Assembly (NCBI GenBank): GCA_963739625.1
Contig: CAVUAU010000005.1
Location: forward strand, 62,001-126,000
Source: Salinimicrobium sp963739625
Lineage (GTDB): Bacteria > Bacteroidota > Bacteroidia > Flavobacteriales > Flavobacteriaceae
DNA length: 64,000 bases
Direction of reading: 5' to 3'
Shown: one piece after another, positions 31,793-40,229 of the stretch
How the letters are laid out: the number at the start of each line of letters is the position of its first letter
Numbering within the stretch: the stretch's first letter is position 1
Notes under the pieces: generated by a model
Told to the model about the DNA's origin: nothing
Database searches by the model: none
Seen by the model: only the letters and a program-made list of their open reading frames with translations
Made by a program: the position numbers and the translations under genes

Positions 31793-32944
31793 TTATATTT
31801 TTTCCGAAAGCAGAGATAAGGCGCTTTGGATTTCTGAACGGGTATTGAAGCTGTGTAAGCAAAACCTTAACCTTTCTTTGCCCGCAGGCACAGTGGGCGA
31901 CAAGATAGGTTTTACGTCGAATCCGCTTTTTTGAAGCACTTCGGAAAGCTGCTTTACCTGTTCATTTCCCGGAACTATGCAGCAATGAATAGCTGAATCA
32001 TTGGAGATAAATTTCTTTGTGAGCCCCAAATCCTGAAGCATTCCATTGAAAAAGGCGATATTTTCTTTCAATTTAGAAACTTCGGAAGCAGCGTCTCTTT
32101 CCAGGTACTCATAAGCCGCAGCTATAGTAGCTACAGAATGCGGCGGCAGGGCGGTGGTGTAGATAAAGCTGCGGGCAAAGTTAATAAGGTAATCCCGGAG
32201 TTCTTCTGAGCCCACAACCGCGGCTCCATGTGCGCCCAGAGCTTTACCATAGGTGAAAAGCCTCGCAAAAACGTCATTTTTGAGAGGTAAATCTTCTAAA
32301 GCACCTTTTCCTGTTTCACCAGTTACGCCAAGGGAATGTGCCTCATCTAAAATGAGAAAAAAATTCAGCTTTCTGGAGAGGTTCACCAGCGCCTCAAGAT
32401 CGGGCGTATCACCATCCATGGAAAAAATAGCTTCGGTCACCACATACATATCTGCTTCCGCAGAACTAGCGGCAAAACGGGCAATCTTCTGTTCCAGGTC
32501 ATGAAGATCATTATGTCTAAACTTGTAGGCTTTGGCGTGACTTAAACCAATCCCGTCCCTGATGGAAGCGTGCACAAGTTCGTCGTAAAAGATAAGATCT
32601 CCGCGCTGTGGAATGCTTCCGAAGAGGCCAAGATTGGCATCATAACCCGAGTTAAAAATTAGAGCAGCTTCGGCTTCATGAAAAGCAGCTATCCTTCGCT
32701 CGGTGGGGTTGTAAAGTTTATGATTTCCCGAAAGCAGGCGGGAACCTGTTGCACCATTCTTTTTAAGATGCTGCTCCTCCAGCAGCTCCAGGCTGCGTTT
32801 ATAAACAGATTCATTTTTAGAAAAACCCAGATAATCATTGGACGAAAAGTCAATAAGATTATTTTTGGCACCCGGTTGACGAAAGGCCTGTTGTTGCTTT
32901 CTCAACTGTAGCCTTTTTATTACATTTAATGGAAGCCTTTTCAT
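31793..32944 (-). CDS. bioF: 8-amino-7-oxononanoate synthase BioF
   Basis: A 383-residue PLP enzyme of the alpha-oxoamine synthase family, joining pimeloyl-thioester and alanine to KAPA. Landmarks are IDFSSNDYLGFSKN, GATGSRLLSGNH, ALIFNSGYDANLGL, YDELVHASIRDG, VTEAIFSMDGD, ILDEAHSLGVTGETG and the Lys loop TYGKALGAHGA. The last 56 bases of its 3' part are duplicated next to bioD (29833-29888). Its start lies only 26 bases from the divergent MgtC-like gene, so the promoter must overlap that gene or use this tiny gap. Confidence 0.96.
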   Translation of the reverse strand: MKRLPLNVIKRLQLRKQQQAFRQPGAKNNLIDFSSNDYLGFSKNESVYKRSLELLEEQHLKKNGATGSRLLSGNHKLYNPTERRIAAFHEAEAALIFNSGYDANLGLFGSIPQRGDLIFYDELVHASIRDGIGLSHAKAYKFRHNDLHDLEQKIARFAASSAEADMYVVTEAIFSMDGDTPDLEALVNLSRKLNFFLILDEAHSLGVTGETGKGALEDLPLKNDVFARLFTYGKALGAHGAAVVGSEELRDYLINFARSFIYTTALPPHSVATIAAAYEYLERDAASEVSKLKENIAFFNGMLQDLGLTKKFISNDSAIHCCIVPGNEQVKQLSEVLQKSGFDVKPILSPTVPAGKERLRFCLHSFNTRSEIQSALSLLSEKI

Positions 32945-32970
32945 AAGCGTAAAGGTATTATATTAGGTAT

Positions 32971-33420
32971 ATGGATGTATGGGAATTTTTCCTTAGAATG
33001 ATCGCAGCTCTGTTTTCGGGGGTGTTGATTGGTATTGAACGCGAGATACGAAACAAGAATGCCGGTCTTAAGACCAACGCACTTGTAGCACTTGGAGCCG
33101 CCGTTTTTGTAGTGATCTCGGTCCAGTTTCGGGATCTTCCCGGCGTGGATATTACCCGCGTAATGGGACAGGTGGTAACCGGAATTGGTTTTATTGGGGC
33201 GGGAGTTATCCTGCACAAGGGAACTACCGTACGCGGTCTTACCACTGCTGCAACCGTTTGGTGCAGTGCCGGTGCCGGTTGTCTTGCTGCCGTTGGTTTC
33301 TATGAGGAACTGGCCGTGCTCACGGTGTTGATCATTTTTGTAAATGTCATTTTTGGATCGCTTGACAACTTTATAAATAAAAAGCTGGACCGGGATCCTA
33401 AGAATAAGGTGGAAGATTAG
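32971..33420 (+). CDS. MgtC/SapB family membrane protein
   Basis: A 149-residue protein with about four hydrophobic segments and the MgtC signature: FSGVLIGIEREIRNKNAGLKTNALVALGAA, then GIGFIGAGVILHKGTTVRGLTTAATVWCSAGAGC. MgtC proteins are tied to magnesium homeostasis and to modulation of membrane ATPases rather than direct transport. Only the transmembrane core is present; the ACT-like C-terminal domain of Salmonella MgtC is missing. Its 3' end overlaps mrpG by 23 bases on the other strand. Confidence 0.9.
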   Translation: MDVWEFFLRMIAALFSGVLIGIEREIRNKNAGLKTNALVALGAAVFVVISVQFRDLPGVDITRVMGQVVTGIGFIGAGVILHKGTTVRGLTTAATVWCSAGAGCLAAVGFYEELAVLTVLIIFVNVIFGSLDNFINKKLDRDPKNKVED

Positions 33421-33811
33421 ACTGATCCTCTTCCCATTCCTCTTCCTGATCAAAATTACGGGGAGCACTGACCTTTCTTCCGGTCTTGCGGTATTTTCCT
33501 TTTAGATCATCCATTACAGATTTTTCCCAAAGTTTATTCCCGGTGATATAAGAGGCTTTTCCAATCAAGTGAGCACCCACGGGCGCGGTGAGTAAAATAA
33601 AGATGATGATGGCAATCACCCTGGTGGTGGTTGAAAAATCCCAAAAGTGAACTGCCGCAGCAATAAGTATAAGCCCAATTCCCAGGGTTGCGGCCTTCGT
33701 AGTCACCGCCATTCTAAGATAGGTGTCGGGCATTCTCAAAATCCCGACCGCAGCCAGAAGAATGAAAAGGCTTCCAAGAGATGCCAATATACCGACTATT
33801 ATTTCTGTCAT
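33398..33811 (-). CDS. mrpG: Mrp antiporter subunit G
   Basis: A 137-residue membrane protein with three hydrophobic segments and the MnhG/PhaG pattern (VGILASLGSLFILLAAVGILRMPDTYLRMAVTTKAATLGIGLIL). The RMPDxYxRxxxxTKxxT motif is conserved in this subunit. The charged C-terminal tail of about 40 residues is longer than usual. It overlaps mrpF by four bases and is the last gene of the Mrp operon; its 3' end overlaps the convergent MgtC-like gene. Confidence 0.93.
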   Translation of the reverse strand: MTEIIVGILASLGSLFILLAAVGILRMPDTYLRMAVTTKAATLGIGLILIAAAVHFWDFSTTTRVIAIIIFILLTAPVGAHLIGKASYITGNKLWEKSVMDDLKGKYRKTGRKVSAPRNFDQEEEWEEDQSNLPPYS

Positions 33812-34080
33812 TTCTTTTTCCTTTTTTGTATGTAGAAAGAATAAGCGACTGTTGCCAAAAACCCGATAAGGGCCAGGATGAGGGCGATATCTAAAAAGGT
33901 GTGCTGCTGGGCCATAATGCTGTAGACTGCAATAACACCTATCCCAATGGTCACCAAGAGATCTACCGCTACTACCCTGTCGGAAATTGTTGGTCCCTTA
34001 AAAAAGCGGAAAAACACCATCAAAATAGACAGTGAAAGTACAGGCAGGATCACATAGTATAGAAAATCGTTTAATGTCAT
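33808..34080 (-). CDS. mrpF: Mrp antiporter subunit F
   Basis: A 90-residue protein with three hydrophobic segments and the MnhF motif FRFFKGPTISDRVVAVDLL, then the IALILALIGFLATVAYSFYI segment. It overlaps mrpE and mrpG by four bases each, so translation is coupled. Confidence 0.92.
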   Translation of the reverse strand: MTLNDFLYYVILPVLSLSILMVFFRFFKGPTISDRVVAVDLLVTIGIGVIAVYSIMAQQHTFLDIALILALIGFLATVAYSFYIQKRKKK

Positions 34081-34553
34081 GAATAGAGGTCCTTAATGCG
34101 TTTTTCAAATCCGTCTTTGATACTCTTAATAAAGTCTTCCCTATCTGTAATGTACATGGAATAAACGTAGAGGATCTTTTTATCTTCAGAAACATCCAGA
34201 CTAAGTGTTCCCGGAGTGAGCGTGATAAGATTGGCAAGCATGGTAATCTCCCCGTCTGACCGGATATCCAGCGGTACCCCCACGATTCCCGGAGTCATAA
34301 AAAATTTTGGAGTTCCCATCTCCCACGCCACCTGTAGATTCGCTTTCACCAACTCCTTCAGAAAAAAGAAAAAGAAAGAGATCACTTTGGGCACCATTCT
34401 AAAATAGCGCGCCTTGCCCCTTCCCCGGGTGATCACCAGCAGGATAAAGTAACTCAGAAAAAAGCCGAAGATTACATTGGCAAACACAAAGTTACCGGTA
34501 AGAGCGACCCAGACAAAAGTGAGCAGTATGTTTGCTAAAAATCGATTTTTCAT
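34077..34553 (-). CDS. mrpE: Mrp antiporter subunit E
   Basis: A 158-residue protein with two or three N-terminal hydrophobic segments (NILLTFVWVALTGNF, FFLSYFILLVI) and the MnhE core ITLTPGTLSLDVSEDKKILYVYSM, the family's best conserved stretch. It has 13 bases to mrpD upstream and overlaps mrpF by four. Confidence 0.92.
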   Translation of the reverse strand: MKNRFLANILLTFVWVALTGNFVFANVIFGFFLSYFILLVITRGRGKARYFRMVPKVISFFFFFLKELVKANLQVAWEMGTPKFFMTPGIVGVPLDIRSDGEITMLANLITLTPGTLSLDVSEDKKILYVYSMYITDREDFIKSIKDGFEKRIKDLYS

Positions 34554-34566
34554 CTTCTGTTAATTT

Positions 34567-36075
34567 CTATCTCTGCAGGACAGCATTTATATATTCCTTG
34601 TTGTCCATGAGTTCAAAAGCTATCCTGGCGGACAATCTTTGAATATTTTCGGCACCAAAACCTATGTAAAGCGATACAATCGACAAAAATATAATTGGGA
34701 CGATCATTTGGGCTTTTTTGATGCCCGTCAATTTCTGAAAATACGGAAAATTCCGTGGTTTCTGAATTTTTTCACCCGTTTTCCAGAACACTTCTCCCCA
34801 TAACTTAACGATCACTACCAGGGTAATGAAACTGGCAAAAATGATGGCTGCAATTATAAGGTAATTACCGGTATCCCAGCCGGCCCCAATTAGCGATAGC
34901 TTTGGCCAGAATCCTGAAAGTGGTGGAATCCCCACGAGTGAGAACATAGGAATGGCGAATAAAAGGCTCATCTTTGGGTAATTCGCATAGAAGTCGCCCA
35001 GTTTCCGCATGGAGTGAGTGGCCTTGATCTTATAGATCACCCCACTTACCATGAAGAGATTTGTTTTGACAATAATGTCATGAATAAGATAAAAAATCGC
35101 TCCCGTCAAGGCTACCTTGGTCATCATACCAAGACCTGCGATCATATACCCAATATGGCAGATCACGAGATATGAAAATACTTTCCTGATATTATTTTGA
35201 ACAACTGCTCCAATGGCGCCCGAAAAGAGAGTGAGGACGGCAATTGCTAACAGCACATTTTGCAGAAGTATGTCAATATCAAAAATAAGCGTAAACACTC
35301 TAATCAAGGCGTAAACTCCCACCTTTGTCAATAATCCACCAAAGATCGAAGATACGGCCGATGGCGGAGTGTGATAAGACGCCGGCAACCAGAAGTACAG
35401 TGGAAAGACAGCCGATTTTATCCCAAAGCCCACTAAGAACAGTAACGCATTTACCTGGACCAGGGTTCGGTTCTCTACTGCCGCGACCTTTCCGGCAAGA
35501 TCGGCCATGTTGAGACTGCCCGTGAGGCCGTAGAGCACTGCAATGGCAGTAAGAAAAACTATTGAAGCCAGGACGTTAAGCGTGAAATACTTTACCGCGC
35601 CCTCAAGCTGTGCCTTTTCGCCGCCAATGGTAAGCAGGACGAAGGAGGTGATAATGATGATCTCAAACCACACATAGAGGTTAAAAAGATCTCCTGTGAT
35701 AAAAGCCCCGTTAAGACCAAGTAGCAGGAAGTGGAAAATAGGAAAAAAGCCGAACTTTAACCTTGCCGGAATAACAGATCCCGAGGAGAAACTCGACACA
35801 GCAAGACCTGCACAGGCCGTTAATAGCACGAGCGTGGCCGAAAAAGTATCTACGGCAAAGGTAATCCCAAAAGGTGGTGCCCAGTTACCGGCCTGTACGG
35901 TCTGGGTCCCGTACCTCCATACGGTTGTAAAGAGCCAGATGGCAACACCTAAATTGAGTAGACTGCCAACGATACTGATGGTTTTTTGCCAGCTTATTCT
36001 ACTCCACGAGAACATAAGCACAATGGCCAGGAACATTTGTAGCAGTAGGGGGTATATAACTAACTGTTCGGTCAT
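34567..36075 (-). CDS. mrpD: Mrp antiporter subunit D
   Basis: A 502-residue protein with about fourteen hydrophobic segments, homologous to the NuoM/NuoN proton channel subunits of complex I. Typical motifs are GDLFNLYVWFEI (conserved Glu in the fifth segment), FGIKSAVFPLYFWLPASYHTPPSAVSS (Lys and Pro of the channel) and FSYLVICHIGYM. With MrpA it is thought to carry Na+ and H+ across the membrane. Overlaps mrpC by four bases. Confidence 0.95.
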   Translation of the reverse strand: MTEQLVIYPLLLQMFLAIVLMFSWSRISWQKTISIVGSLLNLGVAIWLFTTVWRYGTQTVQAGNWAPPFGITFAVDTFSATLVLLTACAGLAVSSFSSGSVIPARLKFGFFPIFHFLLLGLNGAFITGDLFNLYVWFEIIIITSFVLLTIGGEKAQLEGAVKYFTLNVLASIVFLTAIAVLYGLTGSLNMADLAGKVAAVENRTLVQVNALLFLVGFGIKSAVFPLYFWLPASYHTPPSAVSSIFGGLLTKVGVYALIRVFTLIFDIDILLQNVLLAIAVLTLFSGAIGAVVQNNIRKVFSYLVICHIGYMIAGLGMMTKVALTGAIFYLIHDIIVKTNLFMVSGVIYKIKATHSMRKLGDFYANYPKMSLLFAIPMFSLVGIPPLSGFWPKLSLIGAGWDTGNYLIIAAIIFASFITLVVIVKLWGEVFWKTGEKIQKPRNFPYFQKLTGIKKAQMIVPIIFLSIVSLYIGFGAENIQRLSARIAFELMDNKEYINAVLQR

Positions 36076-36425
36076 GAGTATTCGTCTGTTGCGTTCATTT
36101 CATCTAAATCATCTGTTTTCACTACTTTATGCGCCCTTTTCACAAGGATGATCGCAAATGACTGTAAGCCAAAGCTAATCACAATTGCAGTAAGGATAAG
36201 TGCCTGCGGAAGCGGATCTGAATAGGCCTGCAGGAAAACATTGGAATCTTCGGGAATAATAGGAGGATGTCCTTTGGCAATCCTTCCGAGCAAAAATATC
36301 AGCAGATTGGCCCCGTTGCCCAGCAGAATGATCCCGATGATCAATTTCACAAGGCTTCGCCTCAGGATCATATAGATTCCCGCCGCGTATAAGGTACCAA
36401 CCATTACTGCCAAAAGAATTTCCAT
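36072..36425 (-). CDS. mrpC: Mrp antiporter subunit C
   Basis: A 117-residue protein of three hydrophobic segments, homologous to NuoK: AGIYMILRRSLVKLIIGIILLGNGANLLIFLLGR and DPLPQALILTAIVISFGLQSFAIILV. Three bases after mrpB and overlapping mrpD by four. Confidence 0.94.
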   Translation of the reverse strand: MEILLAVMVGTLYAAGIYMILRRSLVKLIIGIILLGNGANLLIFLLGRIAKGHPPIIPEDSNVFLQAYSDPLPQALILTAIVISFGLQSFAIILVKRAHKVVKTDDLDEMNATDEYS

Positions 36426-36428
36426 AGC

Positions 36429-36842
36429 TTATGTAGATTCAGAAATGGTAAAAATTATTGTCAATGTTACTCCCACCACAACGAGATACACCCCGATGTC
36501 AAAGAACATTGCAGTTCCCACGTTGCCCAGCACGGGCAGGTGATGAGGGTACCAGGTACCCGTCATGAATGGTTTTTGTTTAAAAATTATTGGCACCAGC
36601 CCGCTCAAAAATGAGATTCCCAGGCCTGTTGGCATAAGAAAACCGGGGTGGAACTTTAGCAGGTTCTTGGTGTCGCTAAGGCCATTGGCAAACGCGTGCA
36701 GCACAAAAGCTATAGACGCGATAAGACCGCCAACGAACCCACCGCCGGGAAGGTAGTGCCCTCGCAGCAATATGAACACCGAAAATACAAGCAGCAAAGG
36801 CAGCATGTAGTTTGATGCGGTTCTTAAAATGATGGTTTTCAT
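36429..36842 (-). CDS. mrpB: Mrp antiporter subunit B
   Basis: A 137-residue MnhB domain protein with four hydrophobic segments. PLLLVFSVFILLRGHYLPGGGFVGGLIASIAFVLHAFANG is the family core, with the GHxxPGGGFxGG loop. The short length fits MrpB encoded as a gene separate from MrpA. Located 12 bases after mrpA. Confidence 0.94.
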   Translation of the reverse strand: MKTIILRTASNYMLPLLLVFSVFILLRGHYLPGGGFVGGLIASIAFVLHAFANGLSDTKNLLKFHPGFLMPTGLGISFLSGLVPIIFKQKPFMTGTWYPHHLPVLGNVGTAMFFDIGVYLVVVGVTLTIIFTISEST

Positions 36843-36854
36843 CCTCTTTATTTT

Positions 36855-39170
36855 TTAGTCTTTTAAATCTCTGTCTTCCCTTCTAAGCCGCAGTTTCAGC
36901 AAACTGAAAACTCCCAAAGCGGCTACTGTAAGTACCGATATCTCTATTAAAGTATCAGCTCCCCTAAAGTCAACCAGGATCACGTTCACGACGTTCTTTC
37001 CTTTGGCAATCAAATAGGAGTTCTGCGCGTAATAGTTACTGATCTCTTTATTTACCGGTTCCCCAAGAACTTCAAGTGAAATAAGGGTAATTAGCAATCC
37101 AAAGGCAAGCGAAAGTACTCCGTCGATGATCCTCATTTTATAATCTGAAATAGACAGGTACTTTGGCAGGCTTGAAAGCACCAGCACAAAAAGGATCACC
37201 GTAAGGGTGTCTATGGAAAATTGCGTCATCGCAAGATCTGGCGCACTGTAGATCACAAACATGAGACAAATCGCATAGCCAACAACTCCCATTGCCACCA
37301 CGGCAGTCAATCTCGACTTGGCTCCCACCACGAACAGTACAGAAAGGAACATGATCCCCATGATGAGCATTTCATAATAGGTCATGGTCTTGAAAGAAGA
37401 GAAATCTATCGAAAAACCATTCTGCCCGCTAAAGAGGGAATATGCCGTAAGCACCACCAGGAACAGGATAATCGTGGAGACATAGTTGCGCAAAAAGCCA
37501 TTTTGAAAGATCCTTGTCCACCAGTTGGAAAAGGTTCTAAAACCGGCACTAAATACAAGAATTATGTTCTTCGGCGAGATAAATTCGAGTTTGGCTATAG
37601 CCTTTTCTTTTCCTTCGGAAGGTTTTATTAGAAAGTACAACCCAATTCCGCAGACAAGTGTGATCGCGCTGAGCCCAAGAATTTCAGTAAAGCCGTGCCA
37701 AATCTTTAGATGAAGATTGGCCTCACCTCCTACAGCCGAAACCACCGGCCTTATAATCGTTTCATCAATGATGACAGGGAAGATCCCCACAAGGATCCCA
37801 AGCAGTGCCAGAAGCATTGGAGGTGTCCACATCAAAAAATGCGGCATATGAACCTTCGAATATCGCTCCGGCAGGTCTCCCATAAAAGGTTTTATTCCGG
37901 CTACGAAACCGGCATACAGTACCAAAACATTGGTGGCGATAGCTACAACGGTTAAGATGATCGCCCAACTTCCCATGTCAAGTGTGGCCTCATAGATCAA
38001 ATCTTTCCCCAGGAATCCAACTGTCGGCGGAATTCCCCCACTCGAAATAGCTGCAAGAAAACCGGCAAGTGCCACAGGCCACATTACCTTTCGAAGCCCC
38101 GAAAGAAAGGTGATATTTCTGGTACCGGTCTCGTGGTCGATGATCCCGGTGATAAGGAACAATGTTGCCTTGTAAAGTGCGTGGACAATAATATAAACTG
38201 CGGCGGCAGTAAGTGCAAATTCATTGCCAAGGCCTATTAGAAAAACAAGCACTCCAAGTACCGAAATGGTCGAATACGCAAGCACGCCTTTAAGGTCTGT
38301 CCTGAAAAGTGTATGTACAGCCGAATAGAACATAGTAACCGCCCCCACTGTTATAAGGGTGGTATTCCATAGCTCCTGATGGCCCAAAATGGGTGTAAAT
38401 CTTAACAGCAGGTAAATACCCGCCTTTACCATAGTAGCAGAGTGCAGATAGGTAGACACCGGCGTGGGTGCTTTCATCGCCCCGGGCAGCCAGAAATGGA
38501 ATGGAAACTGTGCAGACTTGGTAAAAGCAGCTCCAAATATCAGGATCACAATCCACACATAACTTGAGCTTTGAACAATAGCATCGCTCTGGCTCATCAT
38601 TTCGGTTATGCTGTATGTTCCCGCTACACTGCCCAGCAAAAGTGAACCCGCCAGAAGGAGAAACCCGCCCGAGCCGGTAATTGCCAAAGCAAGAATAGCC
38701 GATTTTCTCGATGCTTCGCTGTCGTTGTTAAAACCAATGAGGAAAAAAGAACTTATACTGGTGAGCTCCCAAAAAAGGAACATTGAGAGCAAATTATCGC
38801 TCAATACCAATCCCAGCATTGCCCCCATAAACATTCCAAGGTAACCGTAAAACCTGTCGAGATAATCGTGCCCCTTTAGATAAACCGAGGTGTACGCAAA
38901 TACAAGAAAGCCTATCCCGGTGATGAGCAGGGTAAACAGCAGGGAAAGACCGTCAAGACTAAAGTTCAGGTTGAGACCAAGCGAAGGCACCCACTCGTGC
39001 GTTTCTCTAATAACCTCTCCCCCAGAAACTTTTCCTATAAATGAGAAAAAGTAGATGAAAAGAGAAAGAGGAACAAGAGCAGAAAGTACCGCCAGCTTTC
39101 CTTTAACATACTTCCCCGCAAAAACCAGGAAAATAGAAAAAATAAAACCTGAGAGTATGGCTATTAGCAT
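36855..39170 (-). CDS. mrpA: Mrp antiporter subunit A
   Basis: A 771-residue membrane protein. The first 500 or so residues are NuoL-like (FWELTSISSFFLIGFNNDSEASR, FTKSAQFPFHFWLPGAMKAPTPVSTYLHSATMVKAG, LAYSTISVLGVL), followed by the MbhD/DUF4040 module (VGYAICLMFVIYSAPDLAMTQFSIDTLTVILFVLVL) and an MbhE-type end (FRGADTLIEISVLTVAALGVFSLL). The frame extends to a TTG at 39200, but that codon lies inside a TATATTTG promoter box, so the start is put at the ATG at 39168-39170. First gene of the seven-gene Mrp Na+/H+ antiporter operon, used for sodium and pH homeostasis. Confidence 0.94.
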   Translation of the reverse strand: MLIAILSGFIFSIFLVFAGKYVKGKLAVLSALVPLSLFIYFFSFIGKVSGGEVIRETHEWVPSLGLNLNFSLDGLSLLFTLLITGIGFLVFAYTSVYLKGHDYLDRFYGYLGMFMGAMLGLVLSDNLLSMFLFWELTSISSFFLIGFNNDSEASRKSAILALAITGSGGFLLLAGSLLLGSVAGTYSITEMMSQSDAIVQSSSYVWIVILIFGAAFTKSAQFPFHFWLPGAMKAPTPVSTYLHSATMVKAGIYLLLRFTPILGHQELWNTTLITVGAVTMFYSAVHTLFRTDLKGVLAYSTISVLGVLVFLIGLGNEFALTAAAVYIIVHALYKATLFLITGIIDHETGTRNITFLSGLRKVMWPVALAGFLAAISSGGIPPTVGFLGKDLIYEATLDMGSWAIILTVVAIATNVLVLYAGFVAGIKPFMGDLPERYSKVHMPHFLMWTPPMLLALLGILVGIFPVIIDETIIRPVVSAVGGEANLHLKIWHGFTEILGLSAITLVCGIGLYFLIKPSEGKEKAIAKLEFISPKNIILVFSAGFRTFSNWWTRIFQNGFLRNYVSTIILFLVVLTAYSLFSGQNGFSIDFSSFKTMTYYEMLIMGIMFLSVLFVVGAKSRLTAVVAMGVVGYAICLMFVIYSAPDLAMTQFSIDTLTVILFVLVLSSLPKYLSISDYKMRIIDGVLSLAFGLLITLISLEVLGEPVNKEISNYYAQNSYLIAKGKNVVNVILVDFRGADTLIEISVLTVAALGVFSLLKLRLRREDRDLKD

Positions 39171-39197
39171 AGTGAACGATGAAAATTCCGTGAATCG

Positions 39198-39205
39198 CAA
39201 ATATA
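39198..39205 (-). promoter_or_regulatory. -7 box of the mrp operon promoter
   Basis: On the minus strand TATATTTG matches TAnnTTTG exactly. It would place the transcript start about 20 bases before the mrpA ATG and excludes the TTG at 39200 as the start codon. The -33 element is weak. The gap 39206-39438 has no gene. Confidence 0.6.
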
Positions 39206-39418
39206 GCAGTAAAAACTGAGGTTTTAAACTTGCCTTTGGTTTTTAGTAATTGATAAATCTTAAATGCCAGAAAAGAAATGCCAGGAATTAAAGAAGCTCA
39301 GGATTTTAAGAAAAATGATATCTTCTAAATAAAGCATGAGCAGGTAAGACCGTATAACGAGCCTTCAGAAAAAAATTTTTAAAATTATCGTTTTACAATA
39401 AAATAAAGAAGTATATTT

Positions 39419-39437
39419 ATTATTGAAAAACAATAAT
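39419..39437. promoter_or_regulatory. Inverted repeat (possible operator) before the DUF2975/HTH pair
   Basis: ATTATTG, five A, CAATAAT: a perfect seven-base inverted repeat ending one base before the DUF2975 start codon and just after a TATATTTA -7-like box. Its position suits repression by the HTH protein encoded two genes on. Confidence 0.5.
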
Positions 39438-39438
39438 T

Positions 39439-39966
39439 ATGACAACCGCTAAAATAATTCGTCCGCCGCTTTTTTTGAAGAGCATTCTTGAAATCATGTT
39501 CGTCATCCTTATCATTGGGGTGATTGGCAGCGTTCTCACCAGCATCTATTTATTCTTCTTTGAAGACTCCATTAACTTTGAGATAATGGATTATGAATTC
39601 TCAACTCTCGAACCTTCTTCCGTTTTACTGGTGATCGCCCGAACAGGGCTCAAGCTATGTTTTGCCTATCTCGTTTATTGCTTTAGAAACCTAATAAGAG
39701 AATTCTACCACAAGGAGCTTTATTCCCTTTCGCAAATAAGGCTCCTACGAAAAATTGGAATTTTTATCATTGGCCTAAGCATTGGACGTTCTCTCTTAGT
39801 CTTTCTTGCCGAATTTCTTTTAAAGGGTTCTGCCAAAGTCCATGTAGAAATAGAGTTTCTGGATTCTTTCTGGTTCACAATTGCGCTGGGACTTTTTTTT
39901 GTATTCCTAAGCAAGATCTTTGAGAATGCCCGCAACCTCAGGGAAGAAAATGAATTAACCGTCTAA
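39439..39966 (+). CDS. DUF2975 family membrane protein
   Basis: A 175-residue protein with four hydrophobic segments (about 15-38, 65-84, 107-125, 146-162) and the DUF2975 pattern, including LVYCFRNLIREFYHKELYSLSQIRLLRKIG between the second and third segments. In many bacteria such proteins are paired with a small XRE-type regulator, as here (three bases to the next gene). The role is unknown; the pair may sense membrane state. Confidence 0.8.
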   Translation: MTTAKIIRPPLFLKSILEIMFVILIIGVIGSVLTSIYLFFFEDSINFEIMDYEFSTLEPSSVLLVIARTGLKLCFAYLVYCFRNLIREFYHKELYSLSQIRLLRKIGIFIIGLSIGRSLLVFLAEFLLKGSAKVHVEIEFLDSFWFTIALGLFFVFLSKIFENARNLREENELTV

Positions 39967-39969
39967 GTC

Positions 39970-40179
39970 ATGTCTATAGTTATCAACCTGGACGTAATTC
40001 TGGAAAAACGGAAAATGAAAAGCAATGAACTCGCAGAGAAAATAGGAATTACCACTGCTAACCTTTCCATCCTAAAAACGGGAAAAGCAAGAGCCATAAG
40101 ATTTTCGACTCTTGAAGCCATCTGTCGGGAATTGAATTGTCAGCCGGGAGACATTCTGGAATATAAGGAGCAGGAGTAG
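39970..40179 (+). CDS. Small XRE-family HTH regulator (YozG-like)
   Basis: A 69-residue protein that is little more than a Cro/CI helix-turn-helix: VILEKRKMKSNELAEKIGITTANLSILKTGKARAIRFSTLEAICRELNCQPGDILEYK. This HTH_26-type protein typically sits beside DUF2975 genes. It may bind the inverted repeat at 39419-39437 and control its own operon; this is inferred. Confidence 0.88.
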   Translation: MSIVINLDVILEKRKMKSNELAEKIGITTANLSILKTGKARAIRFSTLEAICRELNCQPGDILEYKEQE

Positions 40180-40229
40180 CAGCCACTTTTTTAGAAATTT
40201 GCTATTTTACGGCTCCAAAAAAGAGAAAT

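Noticed and set aside
29889..31808. Integrase or transposase within the inserted segment
   Set aside because: The segment holds only the lipoprotein gene; no recombinase motifs or terminal inverted repeats were found.
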